From assembly GCF_000981895.1 (NCBI RefSeq), contig NZ_LATD01000054.1:1-64000 (forward strand): a DNA stretch of 64,000 bases, read 5' to 3'. A program made the translations under genes and the position numbers. The notes below the pieces were generated by a model that was not told where the DNA came from, did no database searches, and worked only from the letters and a program-made list of their open reading frames with translations. Shown one piece after another: positions 53,093 through 61,849 of the stretch (position 1 is its first letter; every line of letters begins with the position of its first letter). Origin of the DNA: Streptomyces odonnellii. Lineage in GTDB: Bacteria > Actinomycetota > Actinomycetes > Streptomycetales > Streptomycetaceae.

Positions 53093-55162
53093 ATGGCAGG
53101 ACGCAATCGGGACCGCAGCCGAGTGGCGATAGGCGCTGACGAGAGGCTCGCGCTGAACCGTATGGGGAGCTTCGACTGGGATCTGGAGAGCGGGATCCTG
53201 GAGCTCGACGCGGCGGCGCTCGAGGTGTTCGACCTGCGCCCGGACGAGTACGACGGCACGGCCGACGCCCTGTTCTCCCGGTCACCGTGCGAGGAGCGGG
53301 TACGACTCAGGGCCGTCGTGGACGCGGCCGTCCGTGAGGGCCGCTCGTCGTACGGCTCGTACTTCCGGTTGACCCGCCGCAACGGCGCGTACCAGTGGAC
53401 CCACACCCGGGGGCGGATCCTCCGGGACGACGGGGGCCGCGCGTACCGCATCGTAGGAATCGTCCGTAACGCCATGGCCGAACTCACCGAATGCTCCACC
53501 CTGGCCGGTCCTCCGGAGATCGGTCGGCAAGGGCTGAACGGCCTGGTGCAGAGCACTACGGAAGCCCTGTCCAGGGCGGTCACCGTGGACGATGTCGCGG
53601 CCGTGCTGACCGGGGCGGGCGGGCTGGAGCGGTTCGGCGCCGACGGGCTGGCACTCGGCCTGGTCGAGGGCGGCAGGCTCAGACTCATCGCGCTGGCCGG
53701 GGAGTCCATGGAGGCCCTGGACGATCTGCGGCTGCACCGCCTCGACGGATCCCTGCCGCTCGCGGATACCGTCCTCAACCAGCGGCCGCGCTTCGTCACC
53801 TCGCTGCGCGAGCTGGTCATCGACCGCTTCCCGGGGCTGCGGCCCTATGTCGGCAGGCTCGGATTCAAGGCGGCGGCCTTCCTTCCGCTGGTCGCCCAGG
53901 CCCGCTCCATCGGCTGCCTCGCGCTCTTCTACCGACGGCGCACCCACTTCTCGTCCGAGACCCGCACGATGTGCATGGTGCTGGCCGGGATCGTGGCCCA
54001 GTCGCTCCAGCGCGCCGTCCTCTTCGACCAGGAACGCGAGTTCGCGACCGGCCTCCAGGCGTCCATGCTGCCCCGCGACATCCCCGAGTTCCCCGGTGCC
54101 GAGATCGCGGTGCGCTACCACGCGGCCTGGAGCGGCAGAGAGGTCGGCGGCGACTGGTACGACGTCATCGCCCTGCCCAGGAACCGGGTCGGGGTGGTCG
54201 TCGGCGACGTCCAGGGACACGACACCCACGCCGCCGCCGTCATGGGACAGCTACGGATCGCCCTGCGCGCCTTCGCGGGCGAGGGCCACGCGCCCCCAAC
54301 CGTGCTGGCCCGTGCCTCCCGCTTTCTCGCCGAGCTGGACACGGAACGCTTCGCGACCTGCACCTATGCCCAGGTGGACCTGTCCAGCGGGATCGTACGA
54401 GCCGTACGTGCCGGACATCTCGGCCCGCTCATCCGGCACACCGACGGACGGACGAGCTGGCCCAATCTGCGCGGCGGGCTCCCGTTGGGCTTCGCCACCA
54501 CCTTCGGACAGGAGGACTTCCCCGAGACCCGGCTCGATCTCGCCTCCGGGGAGACACTCGTGCTGTGCACCGACGGGCTGGTCGAGGAGCCCGGCCATGA
54601 CATCGCGGCCGGTATGGACACGCTTGCCGGCATCGTCAGATCGGGCCCCGGCCCGGCCGGCTCGCTGGCCGACCATCTCTCGGGCCGGCTCTGGCAACAG
54701 TGGGGGACCGGCGACGACGTGGCGCTGCTCGTCCTGCGCCGCAGGCCCGATCCCGGTACCGGCCAGGCGCCCCGGATCCACCAGTACGTCCATCAGGCCG
54801 ACCCGGAGGGCCTGGTCGAGACCCGCGCCGTGCTCCGCCAGGCCCTGGCGGACTGGGATCTGACGGCGCTGACGGACGATGTGGAGCTGGCCGCCGGCGA
54901 ACTGCTGGTGAATGTGCTGTTGCACACCGAGAGCGGCGCCGTGCTCACCCTGGAGGTCCTGCCCGACCCGGCCCGCCGCGTACGCCTCTGGGTCAAGGAC
55001 CGCTCCAGCGCCTGGCCCCGCCGCCGTAACCCCGGCGAGGCGGCGACCTCCGGCAGGGGCCTGCTGATGGTGGACGCCGTCGCCACCCGATGGGGTGTCG
55101 AACCGAGAGGGGAGGGCAAGGCGGTCTGGTGCGAGTTCGAGTCGATAGGGAAGTGCGCCTGA
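53093..55162 (+). CDS. PAS-GAF-SpoIIE phosphatase with anti-sigma-type ATPase domain
   Basis: About 689 residues. Domain order: PAS (about 15-125), GAF (about 145-310), PP2C/SpoIIE phosphatase (about 325-540; GREVGGDWYDVI, VVGDVQGHDTHAAAVMG, LVLCTDGLVEEPG and GDDVALLVLR hold the metal aspartates), then a HATPase_c domain (about 560-685; ELAAGELLVNVLLH and GRGLLMVDAVATRWGV). This fusion can both dephosphorylate an anti-anti-sigma factor and bind it or an anti-sigma partner, so it is a sensor for partner-switching control of a sigma factor. ATG at 53093 has GGAG nine bases upstream; in-frame TTG 53018 and ATG 53030 are possible longer starts. Confidence 0.86.
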   Translation: MAGRNRDRSRVAIGADERLALNRMGSFDWDLESGILELDAAALEVFDLRPDEYDGTADALFSRSPCEERVRLRAVVDAAVREGRSSYGSYFRLTRRNGAYQWTHTRGRILRDDGGRAYRIVGIVRNAMAELTECSTLAGPPEIGRQGLNGLVQSTTEALSRAVTVDDVAAVLTGAGGLERFGADGLALGLVEGGRLRLIALAGESMEALDDLRLHRLDGSLPLADTVLNQRPRFVTSLRELVIDRFPGLRPYVGRLGFKAAAFLPLVAQARSIGCLALFYRRRTHFSSETRTMCMVLAGIVAQSLQRAVLFDQEREFATGLQASMLPRDIPEFPGAEIAVRYHAAWSGREVGGDWYDVIALPRNRVGVVVGDVQGHDTHAAAVMGQLRIALRAFAGEGHAPPTVLARASRFLAELDTERFATCTYAQVDLSSGIVRAVRAGHLGPLIRHTDGRTSWPNLRGGLPLGFATTFGQEDFPETRLDLASGETLVLCTDGLVEEPGHDIAAGMDTLAGIVRSGPGPAGSLADHLSGRLWQQWGTGDDVALLVLRRRPDPGTGQAPRIHQYVHQADPEGLVETRAVLRQALADWDLTALTDDVELAAGELLVNVLLHTESGAVLTLEVLPDPARRVRLWVKDRSSAWPRRRNPGEAATSGRGLLMVDAVATRWGVEPRGEGKAVWCEFESIGKCA

Positions 55163-55228
55163 GGGGGCGTGCCTAAGGGTGCGTGCCTGGGGGGTGCGGC
55201 TCCGGAAGGCACGACTCAGGAGCACGGC

Positions 55229-56098
55229 TCAGGGGCCGTCCACCGCGTCCGCGACGGTGTCCAGGAACCGCGCGTGCGCGAGATGGCTGCACGGTGCCTC
55301 CGGATTCCAGGCCACGATCCGCGCCCGCTCCTCGATGGCGCGCCAGTGCGTGTTGTCCAGGAGCCGCGTGCGTGGCGCCGCGTTCGCGCGGACATCGGCG
55401 AGCACGATGTCCGGTTCCAGCGCGGCGGCCTCGGCCCAGGTGACCGTACGCCAGTTGGCGCCGCCGCCCTCCTCGGGGTCGATGAGATCCACGCCCAGCT
55501 CACCGACCGCCCGTAGATCCGGCCAGGTCAGCGGCCTGGCCAGATACGCGGTCTCCGAGTCGGCGGCCGACAGGGCCACCACCCGGGGCGCGCCCGGCCG
55601 CCCCGCCGCGGCCCGCAGCCGCGACTCCGCCCGCTCCAGCTCGGCCACCGCGGGCGGGCGTGGCGCGTCCAGCGCGCGGGCCAGTGCCGTGAACCGGTCC
55701 CGGATGCCGTCGAGCGTACGGTCCTTCCCCACGTCCAGGACGACCACCGGCAGCCGCTCCTCCAGATGCTTCGCCGCCTCCGGGTCGATGCCGTACACCT
55801 GCCCGCCGCCATAGCTGACCGCGACCACCAGATCCGGTTCCGCCGCGTGCAGCGCCTCCAGATCGAGTGCGCTGCCCGCGCCGAACGAACGCAGCCCGTC
55901 GAGGGGCAGCTCACCGGCCTTCGCCGGATCGGGAGCCTCCCCGTCATGGTGGGAACCGAAGATTCCCAGGGGCCGCAGGCCGTGGTCCCACAGAGTCGCG
56001 CCCGCCTGTATATAGGCCACGACCCGGGCCGGCCGGCCCGGCGCGACGGTCAGATGGCCTCGGTCGTCAGTGAACTCCCAGCTCTTGCCCGGGTTCAT
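55229..56098 (-). CDS. siderophore-binding-like (PeriBP_2) protein without export signal
   Basis: A 289-residue protein of the type III periplasmic binding fold (Fe3+-siderophore/cobalamin-binding): VVAYIQAGATLWDHGLRPLGIFGSHH and DLEALHAAEPDLVVAVSYGGG are typical. It begins MNPGKSWEFTDDRG and has neither signal peptide nor lipobox cysteine. The frame is open to 56293, but that part is Arg/Gly-rich, not a signal sequence. Thus either it acts inside the cell or the true exported start has been lost. No ABC permease gene is adjacent. It converges on the SpoIIE-type phosphatase gene. Confidence 0.76.
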   Translation of the reverse strand: MNPGKSWEFTDDRGHLTVAPGRPARVVAYIQAGATLWDHGLRPLGIFGSHHDGEAPDPAKAGELPLDGLRSFGAGSALDLEALHAAEPDLVVAVSYGGGQVYGIDPEAAKHLEERLPVVVLDVGKDRTLDGIRDRFTALARALDAPRPPAVAELERAESRLRAAAGRPGAPRVVALSAADSETAYLARPLTWPDLRAVGELGVDLIDPEEGGGANWRTVTWAEAAALEPDIVLADVRANAAPRTRLLDNTHWRAIEERARIVAWNPEAPCSHLAHARFLDTVADAVDGP

Positions 56099-56432
56099 GT
56101 CTCGCCTCGTTCCGCTTGTGATTCCGCTCGGGGTTCCGTGCGTGGTGGCGCGGCGTCCTGCGGGGGTGTTCGTACGCGTTGTTCGCGTGGGCGCCACCCA
56201 CTGTCTGCCCATCCCGGGCTGCCCGAACTCCCGTCGTACGCCCGTCCTCCCGGCCGTTCCGTGCCCGCCCCCGAGGTCCGCTCCCCGGACCACCGTGGCC
56301 GGATGATGGAGAATTCGTGTTCGGGCGGCAGGTACGAGTCATCTGCCGCTCAGGACCAGGGGCCCGGGCGTGTGTCGTGAGACACACCCCGTGCCCATCG
56401 ACCTCTCAGCACGCCCGTACGGAGCGTTTTTC
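56099..56432. other. intergenic region between divergent genes
   Basis: 334 bp with the promoters of the binding protein and the antiporter operon. No recognised operator or gene. Confidence 0.35.
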
Positions 56433-56918
56433 ATGGAGCACACCGCTCACGTCAGCAAAACCGCCCTGCCAGGAGTCGGCACCCGTTACGACCTGAACAC
56501 GGAGGCGGGCAAGCACCTTTCGGTCGTCGTGCACCAGGACGGCCGGCGGATCATCGCCTTCCACGACCCCGAGGACGACGACAACTGCAAGGAGGCCGTG
56601 CCCCTCGCCCCGTACGAGGCGACCGCGCTCTCCAAGCTCCTGGTGCCCGACCCCGTCGCCCATCTCCACCAGCACCTGGAGATCGACCTGCTCACCGAGC
56701 ACATCCCGGTGACCAAGAGGTCGCCGTACGCGGGCCGGACCCTCGGCTCCGCCCAGGTGCGTACCCGGACCGGCGCCTCCATCGTGGCCGTTCTGCGCCG
56801 TACCGCCGCCTTCCCCTCGCCCACGCCGGACTTCCGCTTCGCCTCGGGGGACACCCTCGTCGTCGTCGGAACCCGGGAAGGCGTCGACGCCGTCGCCGAA
56901 CTGATCACCGGAGGATAA
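56433..56918 (+). CDS. TrkA-C (RCK_C) type antiporter regulatory subunit
   Basis: A 161-residue soluble protein. The C-terminal half (about 70-160) is a TrkA-C/RCK_C domain (AGRTLGSAQVRTRTGASIVAVLRR, GDTLVVVGTREGVDAV); the N-terminal half is a short beta domain. It is the usual partner of CPA2 antiporters, binding a nucleotide or ion ligand to gate them. ATG at 56433 has GGAG eight bases upstream. It is the first gene of a two-gene operon, 6 bp before the antiporter gene. Confidence 0.86.
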   Translation: MEHTAHVSKTALPGVGTRYDLNTEAGKHLSVVVHQDGRRIIAFHDPEDDDNCKEAVPLAPYEATALSKLLVPDPVAHLHQHLEIDLLTEHIPVTKRSPYAGRTLGSAQVRTRTGASIVAVLRRTAAFPSPTPDFRFASGDTLVVVGTREGVDAVAELITGG

Positions 56919-56924
56919 GCGCCC

Positions 56925-58244
56925 GTGCACGACACCACCGCACTGCTCATCGAACTCGGTTCCGTCATCCTGGCGCTGGGCATACTCGGCCGCCTCGCAG
57001 GCCGGGTGGGCTTCTCCGCGATCCCGCTCTATCTGCTCGCCGGACTCGCCTTCGGCCATGGCGGACTGCTTCCGCTCAACGCCAGCGAGGAGTTCATCGC
57101 CACCGGCGCGGAGATCGGCGTCATACTTCTGCTGCTTCTGCTGGGCCTCGAATACAGCGCTTCCGAACTCGTCAGCAATCTCAAGACGCAGTACCCCTCC
57201 GGCATCGTCGACTTCGTCCTGAACGCCGTGCCCGGCGCCGTCGCCGCGCTGATCCTGGGCTGGGGCCCGGTCGCCGCCGTCGCCCTGGCCGGTGTCACCT
57301 GGATCTCCTCCTCCGGAGTCATCGCCAAGGTCCTCGGCGACCTCGGCCGGCTCGGCAATCGGGAAACCCCCGTGATCCTCGGGGTCCTGGTGATCGAAGA
57401 CCTCGCCATGGCCGTCTATCTGCCGCTGCTCACCGCCCTGCTGGCCGGACTCAGCCTGGCCGGCGGCAGCCTCACCCTGCTGATCTCCCTCGGCACGGTC
57501 GGCGCGGTCCTCTATCTGGCCCTGCGCCACGGCCGGCTGATCAGCCGCGCGGTCTCCAGCGACAACCCCGAGATGCTGCTGCTGGTCGTCCTCGGGCTGA
57601 CCCTGCTGGTCGCCGGGGTCGCCCAGGAACTCCAGGTCTCCGCCGCCGTCGGGGCCTTCCTCGTCGGTATCGCACTGTCCGGGGAGGTTGCCGAAGGTGC
57701 GCACAATCTGCTCGTCCCGCTGCGTGACCTGTTCGCGGCGGTCTTCTTCGTCTTCTTCGGTCTGAACACCGACCCGGCCGCCATCCCGCCGGTGCTGGTA
57801 CCCGCCCTGATCCTGGCGACGGTCACCGCCCTGACGAAGATCGGCACCGGCTGGTACGCGGCGCGCCGCGCCGGGGTCAGGACCGCGGGCCGCTGGCGGA
57901 CCGGCGGCACACTCGTGGCGCGCGGCGAGTTCTCCATCGTGATCGCCGGTCTCGCGGTCGGCGTCGAACCCAGGATCGGGCCGCTGGCCACCGCGTATGT
58001 CCTGCTCCTGGTGATCCTCGGACCCCTTGCCGCGCGCTGGACCGAGCCGCTGGCGCGCCGGCTCACGCACGGGCTCAGCGGGGTGCGCGGACTGGGCGGG
58101 CCCGGCGGGCTCCGTGGACGCAAGGCGGCGCCGGTGACATCCGCCGAGCCCGAGCCCGAGCCGTCGGCGGAGTCCGCTTCCGTGCTGCCGGCGTCGGAGC
58201 CGAGCGCGCCCGAAGCGACGGATCCGGCACCGAGCCACGGCTGA
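56925..58244 (+). CDS. CPA2 family cation:proton antiporter
   Basis: A 439-residue membrane protein with about twelve to thirteen helices, Kef/CPA2 type: helix one ALLIELGSVILALGILGRLAGR, the EIGVILLLLLLGLEY segment, and the ion-binding helix GVLVIEDLAMAVYLPLL with the ED pair. It exchanges K+ or Na+ for H+. The C-terminal 60 residues are a charged Pro/Glu/Ser tail in the cytoplasm. GTG at 56925 has GGAGG upstream and follows the RCK_C subunit by 6 bp. Confidence 0.88.
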   Translation: MHDTTALLIELGSVILALGILGRLAGRVGFSAIPLYLLAGLAFGHGGLLPLNASEEFIATGAEIGVILLLLLLGLEYSASELVSNLKTQYPSGIVDFVLNAVPGAVAALILGWGPVAAVALAGVTWISSSGVIAKVLGDLGRLGNRETPVILGVLVIEDLAMAVYLPLLTALLAGLSLAGGSLTLLISLGTVGAVLYLALRHGRLISRAVSSDNPEMLLLVVLGLTLLVAGVAQELQVSAAVGAFLVGIALSGEVAEGAHNLLVPLRDLFAAVFFVFFGLNTDPAAIPPVLVPALILATVTALTKIGTGWYAARRAGVRTAGRWRTGGTLVARGEFSIVIAGLAVGVEPRIGPLATAYVLLLVILGPLAARWTEPLARRLTHGLSGVRGLGGPGGLRGRKAAPVTSAEPEPEPSAESASVLPASEPSAPEATDPAPSHG

Positions 58245-58623
58245 CCCGGGTCCGCCGGGATCTGCCGGTGTGAGCTGATCGACCGGCTGACCGGCTGACC
58301 GACTGATCGCCTGGCCGTAATGCCGTAATGCCGCAATGCCGTGACGCCGTAATGGACGGACGACGTCCGTGCGATGTTCGCGTCCGGCAACGTCCCGCGA
58401 TGAAAAACGGGGCACAGAACGCGCGCCCCGCGTCCTGTGCCCCTGCCGTGGTCGCGCCCGCCCACCCCCGTGCCTGGACGGGGGCCGGCCGGTGGACCGG
58501 GATAGAATCTACAGGAGTGTAGAAGTAAGCGGGAGTGGTGACCGCGACAGCGAGGCGTACGCCGGTGCTCAGTAACATGAACGGCTGCCATCCAACGCGG
58601 CGGCGCGGCTGGAGGGAGACAAC
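58245..58623. other. intergenic region with short repeats and BlaI operator
   Basis: 379 bp. Two short direct-repeat blocks occur: GACCGGCT-like units at about 58279-58300 and GCCGTAAT-like units at about 58313-58352. The BlaI-type palindrome at 58508-58523 lies in the right third. No gene is supported. Confidence 0.5.
58508..58523. promoter_or_regulatory. BlaI/MecI-type operator upstream of the second BlaI-M56 pair
   Basis: Perfect 6-4-6 palindrome TCTACA-GGAG-TGTAGA, about 100 bp upstream of the GTG start of the BlaI gene. TAGAAT at 58503-58508 overlaps its edge and could be a -10 element, but no clear -35 was found. Confidence 0.7.
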
Positions 58624-59124
58624 GTGAGGGTGCACGGCGGTCCGAAGGGTCCGGAAGGCCCGGACGGTTCCGGCGGTCCGGACGGGCGCCCCCGCCGGCG
58701 CGGCCAGGGCGAGCTGGAGGCCCAGGTGCTCGCCGCCCTGCGGCAGGCGCCGGGACCCGTCACCGCCGCCTGGGTGCAGGAACGACTCGGCGGGGACCTC
58801 GCGTACACGACGGTCATGACCATCCTGACCCGCCTCCAGGCCAAGAAGGCGGTCACCCGCGAACGGGCAGGGCGCTCCTTCGAATGGCGCGCCGCCTCGG
58901 ACGAGGCCGGGCTCGCCGCCCTGCGGATGCGGAAGGTCCTGGACGCGGAGGCGGACCGCGAGGCCGTACTGGCCCGGTTCGTCACCGCGCTCTCGGCGGA
59001 CGACGAGCGGCTGCTGCGCGATCTGCTCGGTCTGCCCGAGGACTCCGCGGCCGGGACCGGGAGTTCCGGGGCCGGTGCGGAGTCCGTACCCGAACCCGGG
59101 GCCGAGTCCGGGGTGGAGGGCTGA
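58624..59124 (+). CDS. BlaI/MecI/CopY family transcriptional repressor
   Basis: A 166-residue regulator. After a Gly/Pro/Asp-rich N-terminus of 25 residues comes the winged helix (EAQVLAALRQAPGPVTAAWV, then YTTVMTILTRLQAKKAVTRE) and the dimerisation part (VLARFVTALSADDERLLRDLL), closely similar in layout to the BlaI at 15529. The tail is Gly/Ser/Glu-rich. GTG at 58624 has GGAGGGAG upstream. The palindrome upstream indicates autoregulation; the M56 gene follows after 4 bp. Confidence 0.9.
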   Translation: MRVHGGPKGPEGPDGSGGPDGRPRRRGQGELEAQVLAALRQAPGPVTAAWVQERLGGDLAYTTVMTILTRLQAKKAVTRERAGRSFEWRAASDEAGLAALRMRKVLDAEADREAVLARFVTALSADDERLLRDLLGLPEDSAAGTGSSGAGAESVPEPGAESGVEG

Positions 59125-59128
59125 CGGG

Positions 59129-60079
59129 GTGGGGGTGTTCGTCATTCTGCCGCTCGTACTCCCGCTGACCGCGCTGCCCATCGCGCGGCTGGCCGAACCG
59201 TATCTTCATCCCCGTATCGCCACCCGGTTACTGACCGTACTGGCCGGGGTGCTGGCGCTGTGCAGCACGCTCTGTCTGGGACTGCTGGTCGTGGTCGGTA
59301 CGGCACAGCTCCCCGGCAATCCGCTGCCGGACGCCTGGTCCGATCCCGAAGTCCGCGCGGCCGTCCCGTACGACGAGATCGCGGGGAAGGCGGCCATCGT
59401 CGCTCTGGTTGCGGTCGCCGTCGGCTGTGCGGCGGCGGCCGGGCGGCACTGTACGGTGCGCCGCCGGGCCCACCGGGCGCTGGCCGGTCTGCCCGTGGGC
59501 GAGCTCGCCGTACTGACCGACGAGGCACCGTACGCGTACGCACTGCCCGGCGCGGGGGCCGGTACGGGGACCCGGGCCGGGCGGGTCGTGGTGTCGACGG
59601 CCATGCTCGACTGTCTGGACGCCCGGGAGCGCGCGGCGCTGGTCGCCCATGAGCACGCTCATCTCGGCGGGCACCACCACAGATATCTGCTCGCCGTACG
59701 GCTCGCCGCGCGGGCCAACCCGCTGTTGCGCCCGCTGCGTTCGGCTGTGGCGTACACCACCGAACGGTGGGCGGACGAGGAGGCGGCCCGGGTGACCGGC
59801 GAGCGTACGGTCGTGGCACGCGCCATCGGCAAGGCCGCGCTGGTCTCCCGGGGCACGCCCACCCCGACGCTGGCCGGTTTCGCCGCGCCGGGCCCGGTCC
59901 CGCGCCGGGTGGCGGCCCTGCTGGAACCCGCGCCCTCGGCCGTGAGCTGGCCGTCGGTGTTCACCGCGGTCGGCCTAGCGGTCTGGACCGCAGCGGCGGG
60001 AACGCTGGGCTCGGCACTCTCCTCGGCGAACGCGACGATCACGCTCTTCCTGGTGCTCAAGGCCGCGACACCGCTGTGA
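59129..60079 (+). CDS. M56 family membrane metallopeptidase with a TTA codon
   Basis: A 316-residue protein with three N-terminal helices, zinc motif HEHAH at residues 174-178 and one C-terminal helix; like the copy at 15960 it lacks an extracellular sensor domain. A TTA leucine codon occurs at 59228-59230 (residue 34). TTA is rare in Streptomyces and is read by the bldA tRNA, so full expression may depend on the developmental stage. GTG at 59129 follows GGAGGG; a second GTG six bases later is possible. It is cotranscribed with the BlaI gene. Confidence 0.86.
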   Translation: MGVFVILPLVLPLTALPIARLAEPYLHPRIATRLLTVLAGVLALCSTLCLGLLVVVGTAQLPGNPLPDAWSDPEVRAAVPYDEIAGKAAIVALVAVAVGCAAAAGRHCTVRRRAHRALAGLPVGELAVLTDEAPYAYALPGAGAGTGTRAGRVVVSTAMLDCLDARERAALVAHEHAHLGGHHHRYLLAVRLAARANPLLRPLRSAVAYTTERWADEEAARVTGERTVVARAIGKAALVSRGTPTPTLAGFAAPGPVPRRVAALLEPAPSAVSWPSVFTAVGLAVWTAAAGTLGSALSSANATITLFLVLKAATPL

Positions 60080-60208
60080 GCGCGGCGGCTTCGGGGACCG
60101 GGCGCTGAGGATGCTGTGCTGAGCGGGGCGTTGAGGGCGGGGCGTTGAGAGCGGCGCGGGCGCTCCGGTCGGTTCGCTCCGCTGCTGTCCGTCTCGTCTT
60201 CCGCGCGG

Positions 60209-61849
60209 TCAGCCGGCCGCGCTCTCCTTCCGCAGTGGCGGTTCCGTCGGCGCGGGCAGGACCGGGCCGAACAGCACCGCTCGTACGATGCGCGGCGCGA
60301 ACAGCACCGAGACCGGTGACACGAGCGAAGTCGCCGAACGGAACGCCGCACCGACCACCGGATCACCCGGCGCGCGCCGCACCACCCGGGCGAGATACCA
60401 GGCCGCGGGACGGTCCACCGCGCGGGTCCTCGCCGCGTCGCCCCGCGCGCCCGGCGGTTCCTTGTCGGCCCCGGAAGCGATGTCCCAGGCCTGTCGCGAG
60501 GCCCTGAGCAACGCCCGCTGCACTCGGCGTGTCGTAGGGGTACGGCGGGGATCGGCCAGCGCGTCGCGCAGCGCGACCGCGCCGAGCGCGGCGACCGCCA
60601 GGCCCTGCCCGTACACCGGATTGAACGCGCACAGCGCGTCGCCGACAGCGAGGAAGCCGGCCGGACGGCGGCCCGGACGGTCGTACCGGCGCCGGACATT
60701 GGCCGTCGCGCGGAAGGCGTGCACGGGCGATTCGGGCCGGGCCTTCAACAGCCACTCGTGGAGCACGGGATGGGGGAGCTGGGCGGCGAAGTCGATGAAC
60801 GCGGCCTCGTCGGACGGCGGTTCGCTCCCGCGCAGCCCGGAGAGCGTGACGAGATGGCGGCCACCCTCGACGGGCAGGGCGACCCCGCCACGGGCCTGGC
60901 CGCGGCCGGGGACGAAGTAGTAACCGACACTGTCCGTGGCGCCGGTGTCATCCCCACCGGCCACCGGGCCGCCAGTATCGCTGTCCTTATCGCTGTCCGT
61001 GACGCCGGAACCGGCGTCCGAGGTGTCGGCACTGGAATCCGTGGTGTGGACGGTGTGGGCGGTGCCGGTGCCGGTGTCGGTGTCGGCTGGGCTGGCGTGG
61101 GCCGGGGCGGTGTCGGTCGGGCCGGTGTCCGCGGAACCGGTCGTGTCCCCGTGCCGGTAGACCCGGGTCGCGTACGCCAAGCCGGTGTCGAGCGTCTCCT
61201 CGTGCGGCGGTTCCGCGCCGATCGCGGCCAGCCAGTCCGGTGCCCGGGAGCCCCGGCCCGACGCGTCCACGACCAGATCGGCGGCAAGCTGCCGTACGTC
61301 CTGATGGGTCTCCGACCCGCGCCGGCGCAGCCGTACGCCCCGGACCCGGGCCGAGTCCCCGAGCAGCCCCACCACCTCCGTACCCTCCAGCACCGTGATC
61401 CGAGGCTCAGCCAGCACCCGGCGCCGTACCAGCCACTCCAGCAACGGCCTGGTCCCGGTGAGGAGATGGGCGGTGGCGCCGGTACGCCGGTAGTAGCGCC
61501 AGGCCTGCCACTGCACGATGTCGCTGGGCAGTCCGACCCGCGGCGCGCCGTACTCGCGCAATTCGGCGACGATGCCGGGAAGCAACTCGTCGAGCGCCCG
61601 CTGCCCGCCCTCCAGCAGAACATGGGTGTGGCGGCTCTGCGGGACACCCGCCCGTGGCACCGGTCCTTCGGGAAGAAGATCGCGCTCGACGACCGTCACA
61701 CGGTCGGCATGGGCGCTGAGCACATGGGCCGTCAGCAGGGCCGCGACGCTCCCGCCGACGACCACGGCGTGGCGAGTCCGGCCCTCCGGGGAACGGTACG
61801 GACCCTCCGCGCGCGTGCGGTCGGTCTCCGCGTCCGCCGTGTTCACCAT
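60209..61849 (-). CDS. FAD-dependent monooxygenase-like protein with low-complexity insert
   Basis: A 546-residue flavoprotein of the NAD(P)/FAD-dependent oxidoreductase group. FAD fold AVVVGGSVAALLTAHVLSAH at about residue 28, a GRGSRAPDWL segment near 198, and the second FAD motif FLAVGDALCAFNPVYGQGL late. Residues about 235-307 (60929-61147) are a Thr/Asp/Ser/Gly/Ala-rich low-complexity insert of about 73 residues, absent from ordinary members. ATG at 61849 has GGAGG seven bases upstream; the longer frame to 62122 lies over a tandem array and is rejected. Substrate unknown. Confidence 0.82.
   Translation of the reverse strand: MVNTADAETDRTRAEGPYRSPEGRTRHAVVVGGSVAALLTAHVLSAHADRVTVVERDLLPEGPVPRAGVPQSRHTHVLLEGGQRALDELLPGIVAELREYGAPRVGLPSDIVQWQAWRYYRRTGATAHLLTGTRPLLEWLVRRRVLAEPRITVLEGTEVVGLLGDSARVRGVRLRRRGSETHQDVRQLAADLVVDASGRGSRAPDWLAAIGAEPPHEETLDTGLAYATRVYRHGDTTGSADTGPTDTAPAHASPADTDTGTGTAHTVHTTDSSADTSDAGSGVTDSDKDSDTGGPVAGGDDTGATDSVGYYFVPGRGQARGGVALPVEGGRHLVTLSGLRGSEPPSDEAAFIDFAAQLPHPVLHEWLLKARPESPVHAFRATANVRRRYDRPGRRPAGFLAVGDALCAFNPVYGQGLAVAALGAVALRDALADPRRTPTTRRVQRALLRASRQAWDIASGADKEPPGARGDAARTRAVDRPAAWYLARVVRRAPGDPVVGAAFRSATSLVSPVSVLFAPRIVRAVLFGPVLPAPTEPPLRKESAAG

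Noticed and set aside
56406-58415. A 669-residue open frame opposite the antiporter operon.
   Set aside because: Composition is Gln/Gly/Asp/Arg repeats typical of an antisense frame of hydrophobic helices; no recognisable domain.
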